Shown here in pieces: positions 20,243 to 29,582 of a stretch of 64,000 nucleotides of DNA (its first letter is position 1; each line of letters begins with the position of its first letter). Both the position numbers and the translations under genes were made by a program. Under the pieces are notes generated by a model that saw only the letters and a list, made by a program, of their open reading frames with translations, made no database searches and was not told where the DNA came from. Source of the stretch: Stutzerimonas sp. S1 (GTDB lineage: Bacteria; Pseudomonadota; Gammaproteobacteria; Pseudomonadales; Pseudomonadaceae); contig NZ_JAOEIY010000001.1 in the NCBI RefSeq assembly GCF_025966695.1, positions 382,474 to 446,473 of the forward strand. The letters are read 5' to 3'.

Positions 20243-21664
20243 TCAGCGGCTGCGGATCTTCTCGACAATGGCGGTGGTCGAGCTGTTTTCCACCAGACCC
20301 AGCACCTTCACCGCGCCGCCATAGGCCTTCACCAGTTCGGCACCGACCACCTGCTCGACACCGTAGTCGCCGCCCTTGACCAGCACATCGGGACGGACCT
20401 GGGCCAGCAGGTTTTCCGGCGTGTCTTCGGCGAAGCACACCACCCAATCCACCGCCTCCAGCCCGGCCAGTACCGCCATGCGACGATCCACCGAATTGAT
20501 CGGTCGGCCCGGACCTTTCAGACGACTCACCGAGGCATCGTCGTTGACCGCGACGATCAGCCGGTCGCCCTGCGCACGCGCCTGCTCGAGATAGGTCACA
20601 TGCCCAGCATGCAGGATGTCAAAACAACCGTTGGTGAAGACGATCTTCTCGCCTTGGGCACGGGCATCCCCGACGACAGTCAGCAGTTGCTCGACGGTCA
20701 TCACGCCGCGTTCCGAGCCTTCCTCGCGCTGCACCGCGCGACGCAGCTCCGGCGCACTGATGGCAGCGGTACCCAGCTTGCCGACCACGATGCCGGCCGC
20801 CAGGTTGGCCAATGCCACCGCCTGAGGCAGCTCCTCGCCGGCGGCCAGGGCGGCAGCGAGAGTGGAAATCACCGTATCGCCGGCCCCTGTGACGTCGAAC
20901 ACCTCACGCGCCCGTGCCGGCAAGTGCAGCGGCGCATGATCGGGACGCAGGAGGGTCATGCCATGCTCGCCACGGGTGACCAGCAAGGCGCCGAGATCCA
21001 GCTTGCGCATCAGCTCCGCGCCCTTGGCCACCAGCTCGGCCTCATCGGCACAATGACCAACGATCGCCTCGAATTCGCCAAGGTTCGGCGTGATCAGCGA
21101 GGCGCCTCGATAAATCTCGAAGTCTTTACCCTTGGGGTCGGCAAGCACCGGAATGCCACGGTGCCGCGCCGCCTGGATCAGCGCCTGATGGTTCTTCAGC
21201 GCGCCCTTGCCGTAGTCAGACAGCACCAGCACCTTGACCCCGGCCAGCAAGCCTTCCACCTCGGCCAGCAAGGCCGCCGGATCAGTGTCGAACGATTCCT
21301 CGAAATCCATCCGCAGCAATTGCTGATGCCGGCTCATCACGCGTAGCTTGACGATGGTGGGCTGGTGCTCGATGCATTGGAAATGCGCTTCCACACCGGC
21401 GGCAGCGAGGCTGTCGGCCAGGCTCTGACGCGCCTCGTCCTCGCCGGTCACACCGACCAGTCGGGCAGGCGCGCCCAGAGCGGCGATGTTCAACGCAACG
21501 TTGGCCGCGCCACCGGGGCGATCCTCGATCTGCTCGACCTTGACCACCGGCACCGGTGCCTCGGGCGAGATGCGCGACGTACCGCCATGCCAGTAACGGT
21601 CGAGCATGACATCGCCCACTACCAGAACCGGGGCGTGGTCAAAACGGGGCATGGACAGTTTCAT
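20243..21664 (-). CDS. hldE: bifunctional heptose-7-phosphate kinase / heptose-1-phosphate adenylyltransferase
   Basis: 473 residues with two enzymes in one chain, making ADP-heptose for the LPS inner core. Residues 1-315 are a PfkB/ribokinase-fold kinase ([27 protein letters not shown], catalytic [19 protein letters not shown]). Residues 340-473 are a cytidylyltransferase-like adenylyltransferase ([21 protein letters not shown], nucleotide-binding HxGH-type motif; KGPGRPINS). The full length is as expected. It is the last gene of the leftward msbA cluster and also has a candidate promoter of its own. Confidence 0.96.
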   Translation of the reverse strand: MKLSMPRFDHAPVLVVGDVMLDRYWHGGTSRISPEAPVPVVKVEQIEDRPGGAANVALNIAALGAPARLVGVTGEDEARQSLADSLAAAGVEAHFQCIEHQPTIVKLRVMSRHQQLLRMDFEESFDTDPAALLAEVEGLLAGVKVLVLSDYGKGALKNHQALIQAARHRGIPVLADPKGKDFEIYRGASLITPNLGEFEAIVGHCADEAELVAKGAELMRKLDLGALLVTRGEHGMTLLRPDHAPLHLPARAREVFDVTGAGDTVISTLAAALAAGEELPQAVALANLAAGIVVGKLGTAAISAPELRRAVQREEGSERGVMTVEQLLTVVGDARAQGEKIVFTNGCFDILHAGHVTYLEQARAQGDRLIVAVNDDASVSRLKGPGRPINSVDRRMAVLAGLEAVDWVVCFAEDTPENLLAQVRPDVLVKGGDYGVEQVVGAELVKAYGGAVKVLGLVENSSTTAIVEKIRSR

Positions 21665-21697
21665 GAAGAGCTCCGGCGGGCAGAAAAAAACGGCGGG

Positions 21698-21706
21698 ATC
21701 ATAGCA
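21698..21706 (-). promoter_or_regulatory. candidate extended -10 promoter for hldE
   Basis: On the minus strand TGC-TATGAT forms an extended -10 (TGn plus TATGAT), about 35 bases before the hldE ATG. No convincing -35 is present, as is usual for extended -10 promoters. A run of seven T residues on this strand lies between it and the ribosome-binding site, without a stem before it. Confidence 0.4.
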
Positions 21707-21727
21707 TGCGACCGGCGAGTTACCGGG

Positions 21728-23122
21728 CTATAGCTCGCGCACCCAGAAAAGCTCGTGCCGGCGCACGGCCTTGCGGAAGAACTCGTCGTCGCCGGTGCGC
21801 GGCCAGCGGCGGCCGACAAGGACAGCCTGGATCAGCCGGCGCAGGCGTTTCTTGAGTGGTAGCGGGCCCTGCAAATCATGTTGCATGCCCAGCGCCAGCG
21901 CCTTGTTCAGCCGCGCCTCGGCACCCAACGTGGGACTCCACAGGCGATCCGCAGGCAGCGCTTCAATCGCCGGCGGCAGTGCGACCCCACCCTCGGCCGG
22001 CCCCATCGGCCAGCGATCATTGTCGTGCAGATGATTAGCGTAGAGCAGTAACGCCTCAGGCATCCACTCGCCCTCCTCGATCGCCTGATACAACGCACGC
22101 GTGGCTGCGACATGATCGGCATGCGGATCGAGTTCGGGATGTGGCGTAACCACCACCTCAGGGCGGAAGTGCTCCAACAGCGCGCGCAGGTCGGCCTGAA
22201 GGTTCCGCCAGCTGGGCAGGCCATCGGTATCGGCAGGCAGTGAAAGCGGATTGTGCTGGCGCACGTTACGGATATCCAGCTCGCCCGACTCGCGGGAAGC
22301 GAACGCGCGCCCCGGTTCTTCGGCCATAGCCGGTAGCTGCAAACAGTAGTAGCCGAGCTGCACGCAACGCGCCTGCGGCACGCCTCCCCAAAGCGGAACA
22401 GCCAGACTGTCCCAGGCGCGCAGGCGCCCTTTCAGCCGAGCCGCGGCGGCTGGGTCCAGACCAAGGCGCCGGTAGCCTTCCGCCTCGATCTCGCCCTGGG
22501 TCAAAGTCACGATCATGACATCACGCGCGCGACTGTACAGACCGAAGGCTGCCAGTTCGGCATCGTCAGCGTGCGGCGCGATGATCAGCAGGCGACGCTC
22601 GGCATAGTCCGGATTACGCATCGCATGCAGCGTTGCATCGCTCGGCAGCCGGCAGAAGCGCCCGCGAATGCGAAGGGCACCCTGGCAAAGCAGTTCATGC
22701 TGACCTGACAGATTGAGATAGCGCCGCCCCGCGACGCCACGCTCGAAGTCCTGCCGGTCAGCATCGATCCATACCTGCGGATCCAGCCAGCGGCCGAGCC
22801 AGGACGCCTGCAGTTGTACCTCGAGAACCAGCGTATCAGCAGGCTGGAAATCGCCTGGCAGCACCAACCGCCCGCCTTCAATGAGCACGGGGTAGTGCAT
22901 GGCATCGGCCGGAAACTCGTACCTGTAATCGTCCTGGGGACGATAGAACAGATGGTCGGCGAACCATGCCTCGTGGGCAATCCAGCCCAGCACCAGCAGC
23001 AGCGGCACCAGCCACCAGCTGACCAGCACGCCAATGAGCAACAACGAAATGAGCGCGATCAGCAGCGCGATACGCTTGTTCTTGCGGTGGCGTTTAAGCA
23101 GCTGCTGCTTGCGTGCGCTCAT
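21728..23122 (-). CDS. PIG-L-family de-N-acetylase, DnpA-like
   Basis: 464 residues. A basic N-terminus is followed by two hydrophobic segments (ALLIALISLLLIGVLVSWWL and LVPLLLVLGWIA, residues 18-50), so it is membrane-bound. The catalytic PIG-L/LmbE domain starts near residue 178 with LLIIAPHADDAE, the zinc-binding PHxDD motif, and continues with VTPHPELDPHADHVAAT, which supplies the third zinc ligand. Family enzymes remove N-acetyl groups from sugars. The P. aeruginosa relative DnpA lies in the LPS core cluster and affects fluoroquinolone persistence. It follows the mig-14-like gene after three bases. It probably modifies an LPS or envelope sugar; the exact substrate is not known. Confidence 0.85.
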   Translation of the reverse strand: MSARKQQLLKRHRKNKRIALLIALISLLLIGVLVSWWLVPLLLVLGWIAHEAWFADHLFYRPQDDYRYEFPADAMHYPVLIEGGRLVLPGDFQPADTLVLEVQLQASWLGRWLDPQVWIDADRQDFERGVAGRRYLNLSGQHELLCQGALRIRGRFCRLPSDATLHAMRNPDYAERRLLIIAPHADDAELAAFGLYSRARDVMIVTLTQGEIEAEGYRRLGLDPAAAARLKGRLRAWDSLAVPLWGGVPQARCVQLGYYCLQLPAMAEEPGRAFASRESGELDIRNVRQHNPLSLPADTDGLPSWRNLQADLRALLEHFRPEVVVTPHPELDPHADHVAATRALYQAIEEGEWMPEALLLYANHLHDNDRWPMGPAEGGVALPPAIEALPADRLWSPTLGAEARLNKALALGMQHDLQGPLPLKKRLRRLIQAVLVGRRWPRTGDDEFFRKAVRRHELFWVREL

Positions 23123-23125
23123 GGC

Positions 23126-24022
23126 TCATACCTGATAAACCGGAACTCGGTTGCACCAGCGGTCCTTGTACTCACGGTCCGCACGGCCGAAGGAATACCG
23201 CAGCGGCTTGCCCAGCGCACGCGCCTCGGTCCAGGCCGCCTGGGTGTTAACAAAACTGAGCACGCTGCCCGGGCTGAAATCACGCTGCTGCGGATCGACG
23301 CCGCCGTTGATGTACTCGATCGACACCCACTTCGGCGCCTCCACCCGATAGAGAATCTGGATGGCGATCGGCTGCTCGTCGAGAAACACCACCGACCCGA
23401 TCATGAACTCGCGAAGTAGCTCGAACACTTCCTGCAAGTGAGCTTTGCCAGGCGCCTCGAAGTTCCACCGTCGCTGAAACAGCTCGGCATAGATTGCCGC
23501 CTGCTCCGCTGCCGAGAAGTCGAGCATCGGACGCAGCACGCCTCCCGCTTCCTCCAGCTGGCGCTGCTCGCGACGCTGGTTGTAGCGGAATTTCTTCGAG
23601 TACTCCTCCGGCTCACGCGCCAGTGCCAGACCTTCTGGCTGCTCACGAAGCGTGCTGATACGGCCCGCATTGAGTTCGGATACATAGCGCATGCGCTGGC
23701 GTACCGGGACGCTCGCCTGCTCGGCCACCGGCAGGATGATCTCGGCATTGCCCAGGTCGAACAGGCCGCGCTTGCCGGTCTTTTTCAGAACATCCTTGGA
23801 GAGCGCCAGGTGCCGGCCCCAGCATGGGACTGCGGCGATCCATTCACCCTGCCGCTCCCAAGCCAGGTAGCGCACCGGAATGTCCGCAAGACGCGCCAAA
23901 CGCTCGATGACGTCAGGATGCGTGGCGACACTCCCCCCATAGCGCTGCCAGACTTCGGCGTAGGTCGGCGCATCGATTACGCGCCAGCCACGCTCGCGCC
24001 AACTTTGGAGGAACTGCAACAT
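23126..24022 (-). CDS. Mig-14-family protein (GNAT/FemAB-like fold)
   Basis: 298 residues without signal peptide. It resembles the Mig-14 family, which promotes resistance to antimicrobial peptides in Salmonella and P. aeruginosa. The fold looks like a GNAT/FemAB acyl- or aminoacyltransferase: KFRYNQRREQRQLEEAGG near residue 148, then YAELFQRRWNF and VVFLDEQPIAIQILYRVE, ending in FGRADREYKDRWCNRVPVYQV. The last part (FSPGSVLSFVNTQAAW) matches the substrate-acceptor half of such enzymes. The stop directly abuts the msbA gene without a gap upstream and dnpA-like follows after three bases, so it is co-transcribed with LPS export and modification genes. The reaction is unproven. Confidence 0.8.
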   Translation of the reverse strand: MLQFLQSWRERGWRVIDAPTYAEVWQRYGGSVATHPDVIERLARLADIPVRYLAWERQGEWIAAVPCWGRHLALSKDVLKKTGKRGLFDLGNAEIILPVAEQASVPVRQRMRYVSELNAGRISTLREQPEGLALAREPEEYSKKFRYNQRREQRQLEEAGGVLRPMLDFSAAEQAAIYAELFQRRWNFEAPGKAHLQEVFELLREFMIGSVVFLDEQPIAIQILYRVEAPKWVSIEYINGGVDPQQRDFSPGSVLSFVNTQAAWTEARALGKPLRYSFGRADREYKDRWCNRVPVYQV

Positions 24023-25822
24023 TCAGGATTCCTGCTCGTCGGCCACTTCATCTTTGAACTGCGTCGCGTGGAGCCTCGCATAAGCTCCGTTGGCTGCCAG
24101 CAGCTCGGCGTGGGTGCCGCGCTCGACGATGCGTCCCTGCTCCATCACCAGAATCAGATCGGCTTTCTCGATGGTGCTCAGGCGATGGGCGATGACCAGC
24201 GTGGTGCGACCTTGCATGACATGATCCAACGCACCCTGGATATGCCGCTCGGATTCGGTATCCAGCGCCGACGTCGCCTCGTCAAGAATCAGCACTGGGG
24301 CGTTCTTCAACAGCGCACGAGCGATCGCCAGACGTTGACGCTGGCCTCCGGAAAGCAATACGCCATTCTCCCCGACCTGGGTGTCATAACCCTGTGGCAT
24401 CTGCTGAATGAACTCATCGGCGTAGGCCGCCTCCGCCGCACGCCGGATGTCCTCGATCGGCGCGCCCGCCAGATCGCCGTAGGCAATGTTGTTGGCAACC
24501 GAGTCGTTGAACAGCGTGACCTGCTGCGTCACCAGCGCGATATGACGGCGCAGATTGCGCAGCGTGTAATCCTCCACCTCCACACCGTCCAGCAATATCT
24601 GCCCCTGATCATGGTGGTAGAAGCGCGGAATAAGATTCGCCAACGTCGACTTGCCGCTACCCGAGCGCCCGACCAGCGCAACCATCTGCCCGGGCTCGAC
24701 GGTGAAGTTGATGTCCTGCAGCACCTGCTTGTCGCTGCCGGGATAGACGAAGTTGAGGCCACTGACCTGCAGATGACCGGCGACCCGTTCGCGCTCTAGC
24801 GTTCCACTGTCTCTTTCCGGCTGCTCGTCGAGTTGTTCAAAGATGCTCTCGGCGCCCGAAACACCTTTCTGAATCGTCGAACTGACCTCGGAAAGTTGTC
24901 TGATCGGCTTGGGCAGCAGACCCGCAAGAGTGATGTAGGCCACCAGGTCGCCCGCTGATGCGTCACCACGCATGAACAGCACCAGAAACATCAGCACAGC
25001 CATGGCACTGTAGATCACGAGTTGCAGCGTGGGTGTATAGACCGCGTTGGTCTTAGTCATACGCAGTTGCTTGGCCGTGTTGTCCCGACTGGCGCCCATG
25101 AAGCGAGCCTGCTCGTAGGCCTCGCCACCAAAACTGCGCACCACCCGATAGCCTTGAATGGTTTCTGAAGCGACGTGCGTCACGTCGCCCATCGCGACCT
25201 GAATCTTCTTGCTCTGCTTGCGAAACTTCTTGCTGGCGCTGGCCACCATCACCCCGATCACCGGGAGGATCGCCACCATCACCATGGTCAGTTTCCAGTT
25301 CATCCACAGCAACGTGGCGAACAGGAAGATCACCGTCATACCCTCGCGCACCACCACCTTGATCGCATCGGTGGCCGCCCCGGTGACCATGGTCACGTTG
25401 TAGGTGATCCGCGAGATCAGGTGTCCGGAGTTGTGGCTGTCGAAATAGCGGTTGGGCAGCGTCAGCAAGTTGTTGAACAGCGCGATGCGCAGGTCGTGCA
25501 CTAAGCCCAGCGACACTCTGGCCAGAAAATAATTGCCGAGATAGGAGCCGATGCCCTGCAGCAAAGCGATAAGAACGATCAGCATGGGCACAAGCTGAAC
25601 GAGGTTCAGATCGCTTAGATAAGGTACATCGGGGAACAGGCTCGCCTCGGGATTGGCGAGGCCATCAACAAAATACTTGAGAATGTAGCCAAGCATCGGC
25701 TGGGTGGACGAGAAGATTAGAAATCCCAGAATACTGATAACGAACAGGCTCCAGTACGGCAAGACATACCTCAGCAACCGCAGGTACACTTTCAGACTGG
25801 ATTGCTGGTTGGAATCGGCCAT
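24023..25822 (-). CDS. msbA: lipid A export permease/ATP-binding protein
   Basis: 599 residues from the ATG at 25822 (MADSNQQSSLKVYLRLL), which has GAGG seven bases upstream; a TTG six bases earlier is less likely. It is a half-transporter with six transmembrane helices in the first 320 residues and a C-terminal ATPase: Walker A VGRSGSGKSTLANLI, Q-loop TQQVTLF, signature LSGGQRQRLAIARALL, Walker B PVLILDEATSALD and the H-loop AHRLST. It flips lipid A-core across the inner membrane. It heads a leftward group with mig-14-like, dnpA-like and hldE. A divergent small kinase gene begins only 34 bases away. Confidence 0.95.
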   Translation of the reverse strand: MADSNQQSSLKVYLRLLRYVLPYWSLFVISILGFLIFSSTQPMLGYILKYFVDGLANPEASLFPDVPYLSDLNLVQLVPMLIVLIALLQGIGSYLGNYFLARVSLGLVHDLRIALFNNLLTLPNRYFDSHNSGHLISRITYNVTMVTGAATDAIKVVVREGMTVIFLFATLLWMNWKLTMVMVAILPVIGVMVASASKKFRKQSKKIQVAMGDVTHVASETIQGYRVVRSFGGEAYEQARFMGASRDNTAKQLRMTKTNAVYTPTLQLVIYSAMAVLMFLVLFMRGDASAGDLVAYITLAGLLPKPIRQLSEVSSTIQKGVSGAESIFEQLDEQPERDSGTLERERVAGHLQVSGLNFVYPGSDKQVLQDINFTVEPGQMVALVGRSGSGKSTLANLIPRFYHHDQGQILLDGVEVEDYTLRNLRRHIALVTQQVTLFNDSVANNIAYGDLAGAPIEDIRRAAEAAYADEFIQQMPQGYDTQVGENGVLLSGGQRQRLAIARALLKNAPVLILDEATSALDTESERHIQGALDHVMQGRTTLVIAHRLSTIEKADLILVMEQGRIVERGTHAELLAANGAYARLHATQFKDEVADEQES

Positions 25823-25856
25823 TGGCAAGCCTCATACGACTGGCTAGAGGAACAAG

Positions 25857-26471
25857 ATGCGGATTGTATCAGGACCGGAACTGCAGGATTGGCTGGAGCA
25901 GGGGACAGTGCTCGAAAAAGACAGCCGAGGACCGAAGGTCGTCCTACTGCAGAACAGCCTGATCCTTAAAATCTTCCACACGCGACGCCACCCCTGGTTC
26001 GCCAGAGCGATTCCACCGGCACAGCGCTTCGCGAAGAACGCCAGAATTTTGCACGATCTCTTTATACCAGCACCAAAAGTTGTCGAAACGCTATGGCTGG
26101 ACCGTGCAAAAGGACTCAGCGCATGCATCTACGAACCCCTTCCTGGAATATCGCTGGAAACATTATTCAAAGACAAACCAAACCAAATGGAGAACTTGAT
26201 CCCAGCATTTGCCTCGTTCGTTTTAAAATTACATCGACAAGGCATCTACTTCCGCTCACTGCATCTGGGAAACGTGCTCTTCCTACCTGAGGGGGGCTTT
26301 GGCTTGATTGATTTTCTCGATCTCCACAAGAAGCGACGGCGCCTGAGCAGCTGGCAAGCAAAGAGAAATCTCGAGCACTTGCAACGCTATCTACAACGTA
26401 GAAAAATTCCGGATTTCCCCATAGATAGACTAATCCAGAACTACAACACTGCTGCTCAAGCGTGCGAGTAA
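25857..26471 (+). CDS. small kinase-like protein of the LPS cluster
   Basis: 204 residues, starting at an ATG with AGGAACAAG before it. It has the reduced eukaryotic-kinase-like fold of LPS kinases: a lysine strand SLILKIFHTRR, a hydrophobic spine, and the catalytic loop and metal site GIYFRSLHLGNVLFLP...GLIDFLDL. The position of the catalytic Asp (HxD) is taken by Ser in RSLHLGN, while Asn and the second Asp (IDF) remain. It may therefore be a pseudokinase or use unusual chemistry. Similar genes next to msbA in other pseudomonads are called 'toluene tolerance protein'. It is visibly AT-richer than msbA and overlaps the 3' end of the convergent APH-like gene by 16 bases. Confidence 0.7.
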   Translation: MRIVSGPELQDWLEQGTVLEKDSRGPKVVLLQNSLILKIFHTRRHPWFARAIPPAQRFAKNARILHDLFIPAPKVVETLWLDRAKGLSACIYEPLPGISLETLFKDKPNQMENLIPAFASFVLKLHRQGIYFRSLHLGNVLFLPEGGFGLIDFLDLHKKRRRLSSWQAKRNLEHLQRYLQRRKIPDFPIDRLIQNYNTAAQACE

Positions 26472-27442
26472 CCCTCTAACAGTCCCAAGCAGTAAATCTT
26501 ATGCTCTGCTTTTCGAGCAGAAAGAAACACACTGTAAAAGAACACCAGAGAAAACCAGAAATCGTGAAATGAACAATGTTCCGCGATTGGGTCGTATCCT
26601 CGGCGAGCAAAATCTTCTAGCTCAGCATCGCCCAGCAAGCCACCGCTCAGCACCAAGGCCAGGGCCAGATCAAATCCGGGCGGATAGAACCCGAAATTGT
26701 CCCAATCCAGAACCAGAGCTCCTCCGCCCATGTTTGGCCTGCTTAAATCCCCATGCCCAACAAATCTAGGCAGCGCCTCGCAGCGATCACGCATGATCTT
26801 AAGCAGGTCAACGTTCCCGCCCGCTCGCAGCACTACCCCCAAGGTCTTCTGAAAACAGCGCTCGAAGCCAAAGTGCAGCGACAGATCGAGCAACTCCGCA
26901 GGCACATCAGCCCCACTGACACCGAGACTTGCTAACCGGTTTGTAATCGAAACGACCTCGTCAATGTACGAGTGCTGATCAATCGGCGTGAACTCGACAA
27001 ACTCGAGTCTTGCGACTACCAACCGATTTCCACCCTGCGAGCAACGCAGCGCAGGCACACGAACGTATTCGCCGCCCAATTTCGGAACTACTTGCTCATA
27101 AAAATACTGGCACTTCCGCCAATCCAATGAGTCTGCAGCATAAATTTTTTCAAAAAATAAACCACTGCTGCACGCCAACTTCCTGTAGCTATTTAACGTG
27201 TATCGCCCCTTGCCTGATCCAACGAATTCCCGTAATTCGCAAGACTCGTCAAAAGAAACTCCTGAATCAAAGCGCATCAACGCAAGCTCGTAGGCAGCAT
27301 GATCATTGCGCAACGCATGCTTCTCCGCCAACTGCTTCATTTGGGAAAAATCTCCGGCAAAGCCGAAGCGTCGCATCAACGAAGAAAGAAACCGCACACT
27401 GCCCCCTAGGCAAAAACGCTGATCAATGAAGCTTTGTACCAA
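26456..27442 (-). CDS. aminoglycoside-phosphotransferase-like kinase
   Basis: Up to 328 residues. The start is uncertain: TTG at 27442, GTG at 27397 (with AGGGGG upstream) or ATG at 27376. The C-terminal half has an intact APH/choline-kinase-type active site, FVGHGDLSRPNMGGG followed by LVLDWDNFGFYPPGFDLAL, giving catalytic Asp, Asn and metal-binding Asp. The N-terminal half is poorly recognisable. AT-rich codon use and the position at the end of the variable LPS operon suggest that it phosphorylates a sugar or an LPS component, or salvages a precursor. No specific substrate can be named. It follows the DUF115-like gene after 45 bases. Confidence 0.65.
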   Translation of the reverse strand: MVQSFIDQRFCLGGSVRFLSSLMRRFGFAGDFSQMKQLAEKHALRNDHAAYELALMRFDSGVSFDESCELREFVGSGKGRYTLNSYRKLACSSGLFFEKIYAADSLDWRKCQYFYEQVVPKLGGEYVRVPALRCSQGGNRLVVARLEFVEFTPIDQHSYIDEVVSITNRLASLGVSGADVPAELLDLSLHFGFERCFQKTLGVVLRAGGNVDLLKIMRDRCEALPRFVGHGDLSRPNMGGGALVLDWDNFGFYPPGFDLALALVLSGGLLGDAELEDFARRGYDPIAEHCSFHDFWFSLVFFYSVFLSARKAEHKIYCLGLLEGYSHA

Positions 27443-27487
27443 GCCTTACGAAAACAAGAAAAGACGCACGCAGGTCCAGCCGGAGCT

Positions 27488-28321
27488 TTATTTAGCCGCC
27501 AGCAGTCGATCCACTTGCTCGTAGTTTATTTTTGGAATCAGGTCGTCTGGAATACGACTATTTTTCGAGAGGTTATAGACAGCAAATTTCGAACTAACTA
27601 TCTTTCTTGCCATCAGCGCGAAACTTGGAAAGATATATTCTTCATAATCATCGCCGAGCCGACTTGGCACGATCTCTCCCTTCGGATCATAAAACTGGCC
27701 AGCCTCTGGCGTCATATCCACACCGACCAGAAAAACTTTATCGAAACCCAAGTGGTAAGCCACTTGCAAAGCAGCATAGGCGATAGTTCTGCCATTGAAG
27801 TAGCCGTTCGCCATGTTTCGGCTGAACCCGATTCGATTCGGCTTCTGCCGAAAAAGCGACCACTCCACAGCGAAATCAGGATTATTTCGCACCGACCATG
27901 CGAACCGCCGATCAGTCATCGCGGCATGACCAACGGCTCGATTCACTCTTTCCAACAAGTACAGATTCTCACCGGACAATACTTCAGGGCTATGCTTCGC
28001 AACCTCATTGAACGCTGAACGACTAAGCGCCGCGTTTGCCGATAGCCTTATGCCCGTCGCTACCGCCAGCCCCTTGCGAGCTGCAACACCTTTGTCATCA
28101 CACAGATAGAAAAGTGGCTTAACACCCTCCTCGACAAACCGCATGATTGATCCGTTCACAGCAATCATCGGCACATTCCGATACCACTGCATGGGAAACT
28201 GGTTGACCGAAGGTCCGGAGGCGATGATGAAGAGAGCGCCGCTAAAACGCCCTTTCAGCGCGGAAAAATCGTTAAGCCTTATCGATCCCAGGCCTTCCAA
28301 CTCCTCAACCGTCAAGCCCAT
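27488..28321 (-). CDS. DUF115/MAF- or GT42-like protein, putative sugar transferase
   Basis: 277 residues without signal peptide. The N-terminal Rossmann-like strand and loop FIIASGPSVNQFP (residues 31-43) followed by IAVNGS, and the later GRTIAYAALQVAYHLGFDKVFLVGVDM (ending about residue 203), are the two hallmark segments shared by DUF115/MAF proteins and GT42 sialyltransferases. These families bind a CMP- or related nucleotide sugar. The C-terminal domain of the aldolase fusion at 30992-32605 carries the same two segments. Its start overlaps the end of the O-antigen ligase gene by ten bases. It is AT-rich relative to the genome. A transferase role is inferred, not shown. Confidence 0.55.
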   Translation of the reverse strand: MGLTVEELEGLGSIRLNDFSALKGRFSGALFIIASGPSVNQFPMQWYRNVPMIAVNGSIMRFVEEGVKPLFYLCDDKGVAARKGLAVATGIRLSANAALSRSAFNEVAKHSPEVLSGENLYLLERVNRAVGHAAMTDRRFAWSVRNNPDFAVEWSLFRQKPNRIGFSRNMANGYFNGRTIAYAALQVAYHLGFDKVFLVGVDMTPEAGQFYDPKGEIVPSRLGDDYEEYIFPSFALMARKIVSSKFAVYNLSKNSRIPDDLIPKINYEQVDRLLAAK

Positions 28322-29517
28322 CGCTGTCCCTCCCTATTGATACTGCTACCTAGCGCAACCGCAATAGGAAACCAGATCCATAACCAGATCAGATTCGGTG
28401 AATGTATAAAAGAATGGAGCTCAAAAAACATAACACCGATACTGGCAAGCAATATCGAAAGACACAAGACAGAGAAATCCGAACGATCAGCCCACATCAA
28501 GTGGATAGACTTCAACAGTAACGAAACAAAAATCAGCAACCCCACAATTCCATACTGAAAGAGAACTTCCAGATAGAGACTATGGGTATTGACCACGGTC
28601 TGCCCAGGAATCTGCATTTTGCTCATTTCCACTCCGGCGCCATGGCCAAAGAGCCAGAAACCAGACATGCTATCCAGCACCATTTTCCATATAAGAGTCC
28701 GATAGCTCGTACCACGCTCCAACTCAATTGAAAATATTTCAGGAAATTTGAATCCGAGCAGCACCAGCGCGCCTAACAGTGCGCCTCCGAAGATAGCCCA
28801 GAACACAAGCCGGCCACGCAGAACCAACAAAACGAGACCACCAAGTCCCAGCGCGAGCCAGGCGCTTCGCGAATAGGTCAGAAAAACATAACCAGATATG
28901 ATCAACAGGCAGCAAATCCAGAACAATCTAGCTGACGATTTCCGAGTAACCAGTACGCACCAACATGCGGTCAGGCCAGCAAATGCCATGTGCATTCCCG
29001 AAATAATCGGATTGAAAAACTCGGCAAAACCGGGAATCCCCGAGCTGTGCAAACGAAACGCCCGATAGCTGAAATCCAGCCCCCGCCTATCCAACTCAGT
29101 GACGAGCGTCACCAAGGCAGCCACACCACCCAGCGCAGCTGCTGCCTGTAGCAGACTCCGCAGCTTGGCTTCGTCCACAGCCTTCAACAACGCCACGGCA
29201 CAGATGAACACGGCGAGCACGAATCCACGCCGCAGCACTTCTGATTGGCCTCCGAACATTAATACGCTAACTCCAATCCAGCATGCTAAAAGCACCAGGA
29301 TGACGAGGAGGCCTTTATCCTGCGTCGTACAAACGGGCCGGCCCGCCACAAGGTAACAAAGAAAAAATGCCAGCAAAGCAAAACGCGTACTACTAGCCCA
29401 AGCGGAAGTTTCACCGGGCCACCAAAATCTTCCCAGCATTACAACCGCGACGGGAAGCAAAGCCATTAAAGGCAGCCACGGCCTAACAGAATGATTAACT
29501 TTTTCAAAAATATTCAC
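28312..29517 (-). CDS. waaL: O-antigen ligase family protein (WaaL/Wzy_C)
   Basis: 401 residues with about eleven hydrophobic helices. The large periplasmic loop near residues 250-320 has the Wzy_C pattern: YRTLIWKMVLDSMSGFWLFGHGAG followed by VNTHSLYLEVLFQYGIVG, with the Arg and His typical of O-antigen ligases. These enzymes join undecaprenyl-linked O-antigen to lipid A-core in the periplasm. The start is a GTG at 29517. The region is AT-rich and the gene sits 65 bases after the HAD gene. A Wzy polymerase cannot be excluded from sequence alone, but no other O-antigen polymerisation genes are here, which favours ligase. Confidence 0.75.
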   Translation of the reverse strand: MNIFEKVNHSVRPWLPLMALLPVAVVMLGRFWWPGETSAWASSTRFALLAFFLCYLVAGRPVCTTQDKGLLVILVLLACWIGVSVLMFGGQSEVLRRGFVLAVFICAVALLKAVDEAKLRSLLQAAAALGGVAALVTLVTELDRRGLDFSYRAFRLHSSGIPGFAEFFNPIISGMHMAFAGLTACWCVLVTRKSSARLFWICCLLIISGYVFLTYSRSAWLALGLGGLVLLVLRGRLVFWAIFGGALLGALVLLGFKFPEIFSIELERGTSYRTLIWKMVLDSMSGFWLFGHGAGVEMSKMQIPGQTVVNTHSLYLEVLFQYGIVGLLIFVSLLLKSIHLMWADRSDFSVLCLSILLASIGVMFFELHSFIHSPNLIWLWIWFPIAVALGSSINREGQRWA

Positions 29518-29582
29518 ACACTAAACCATCACGATATTACGACTAGGCAAACAACCCAAAATCGCATAGATAAAAGGAAAAT

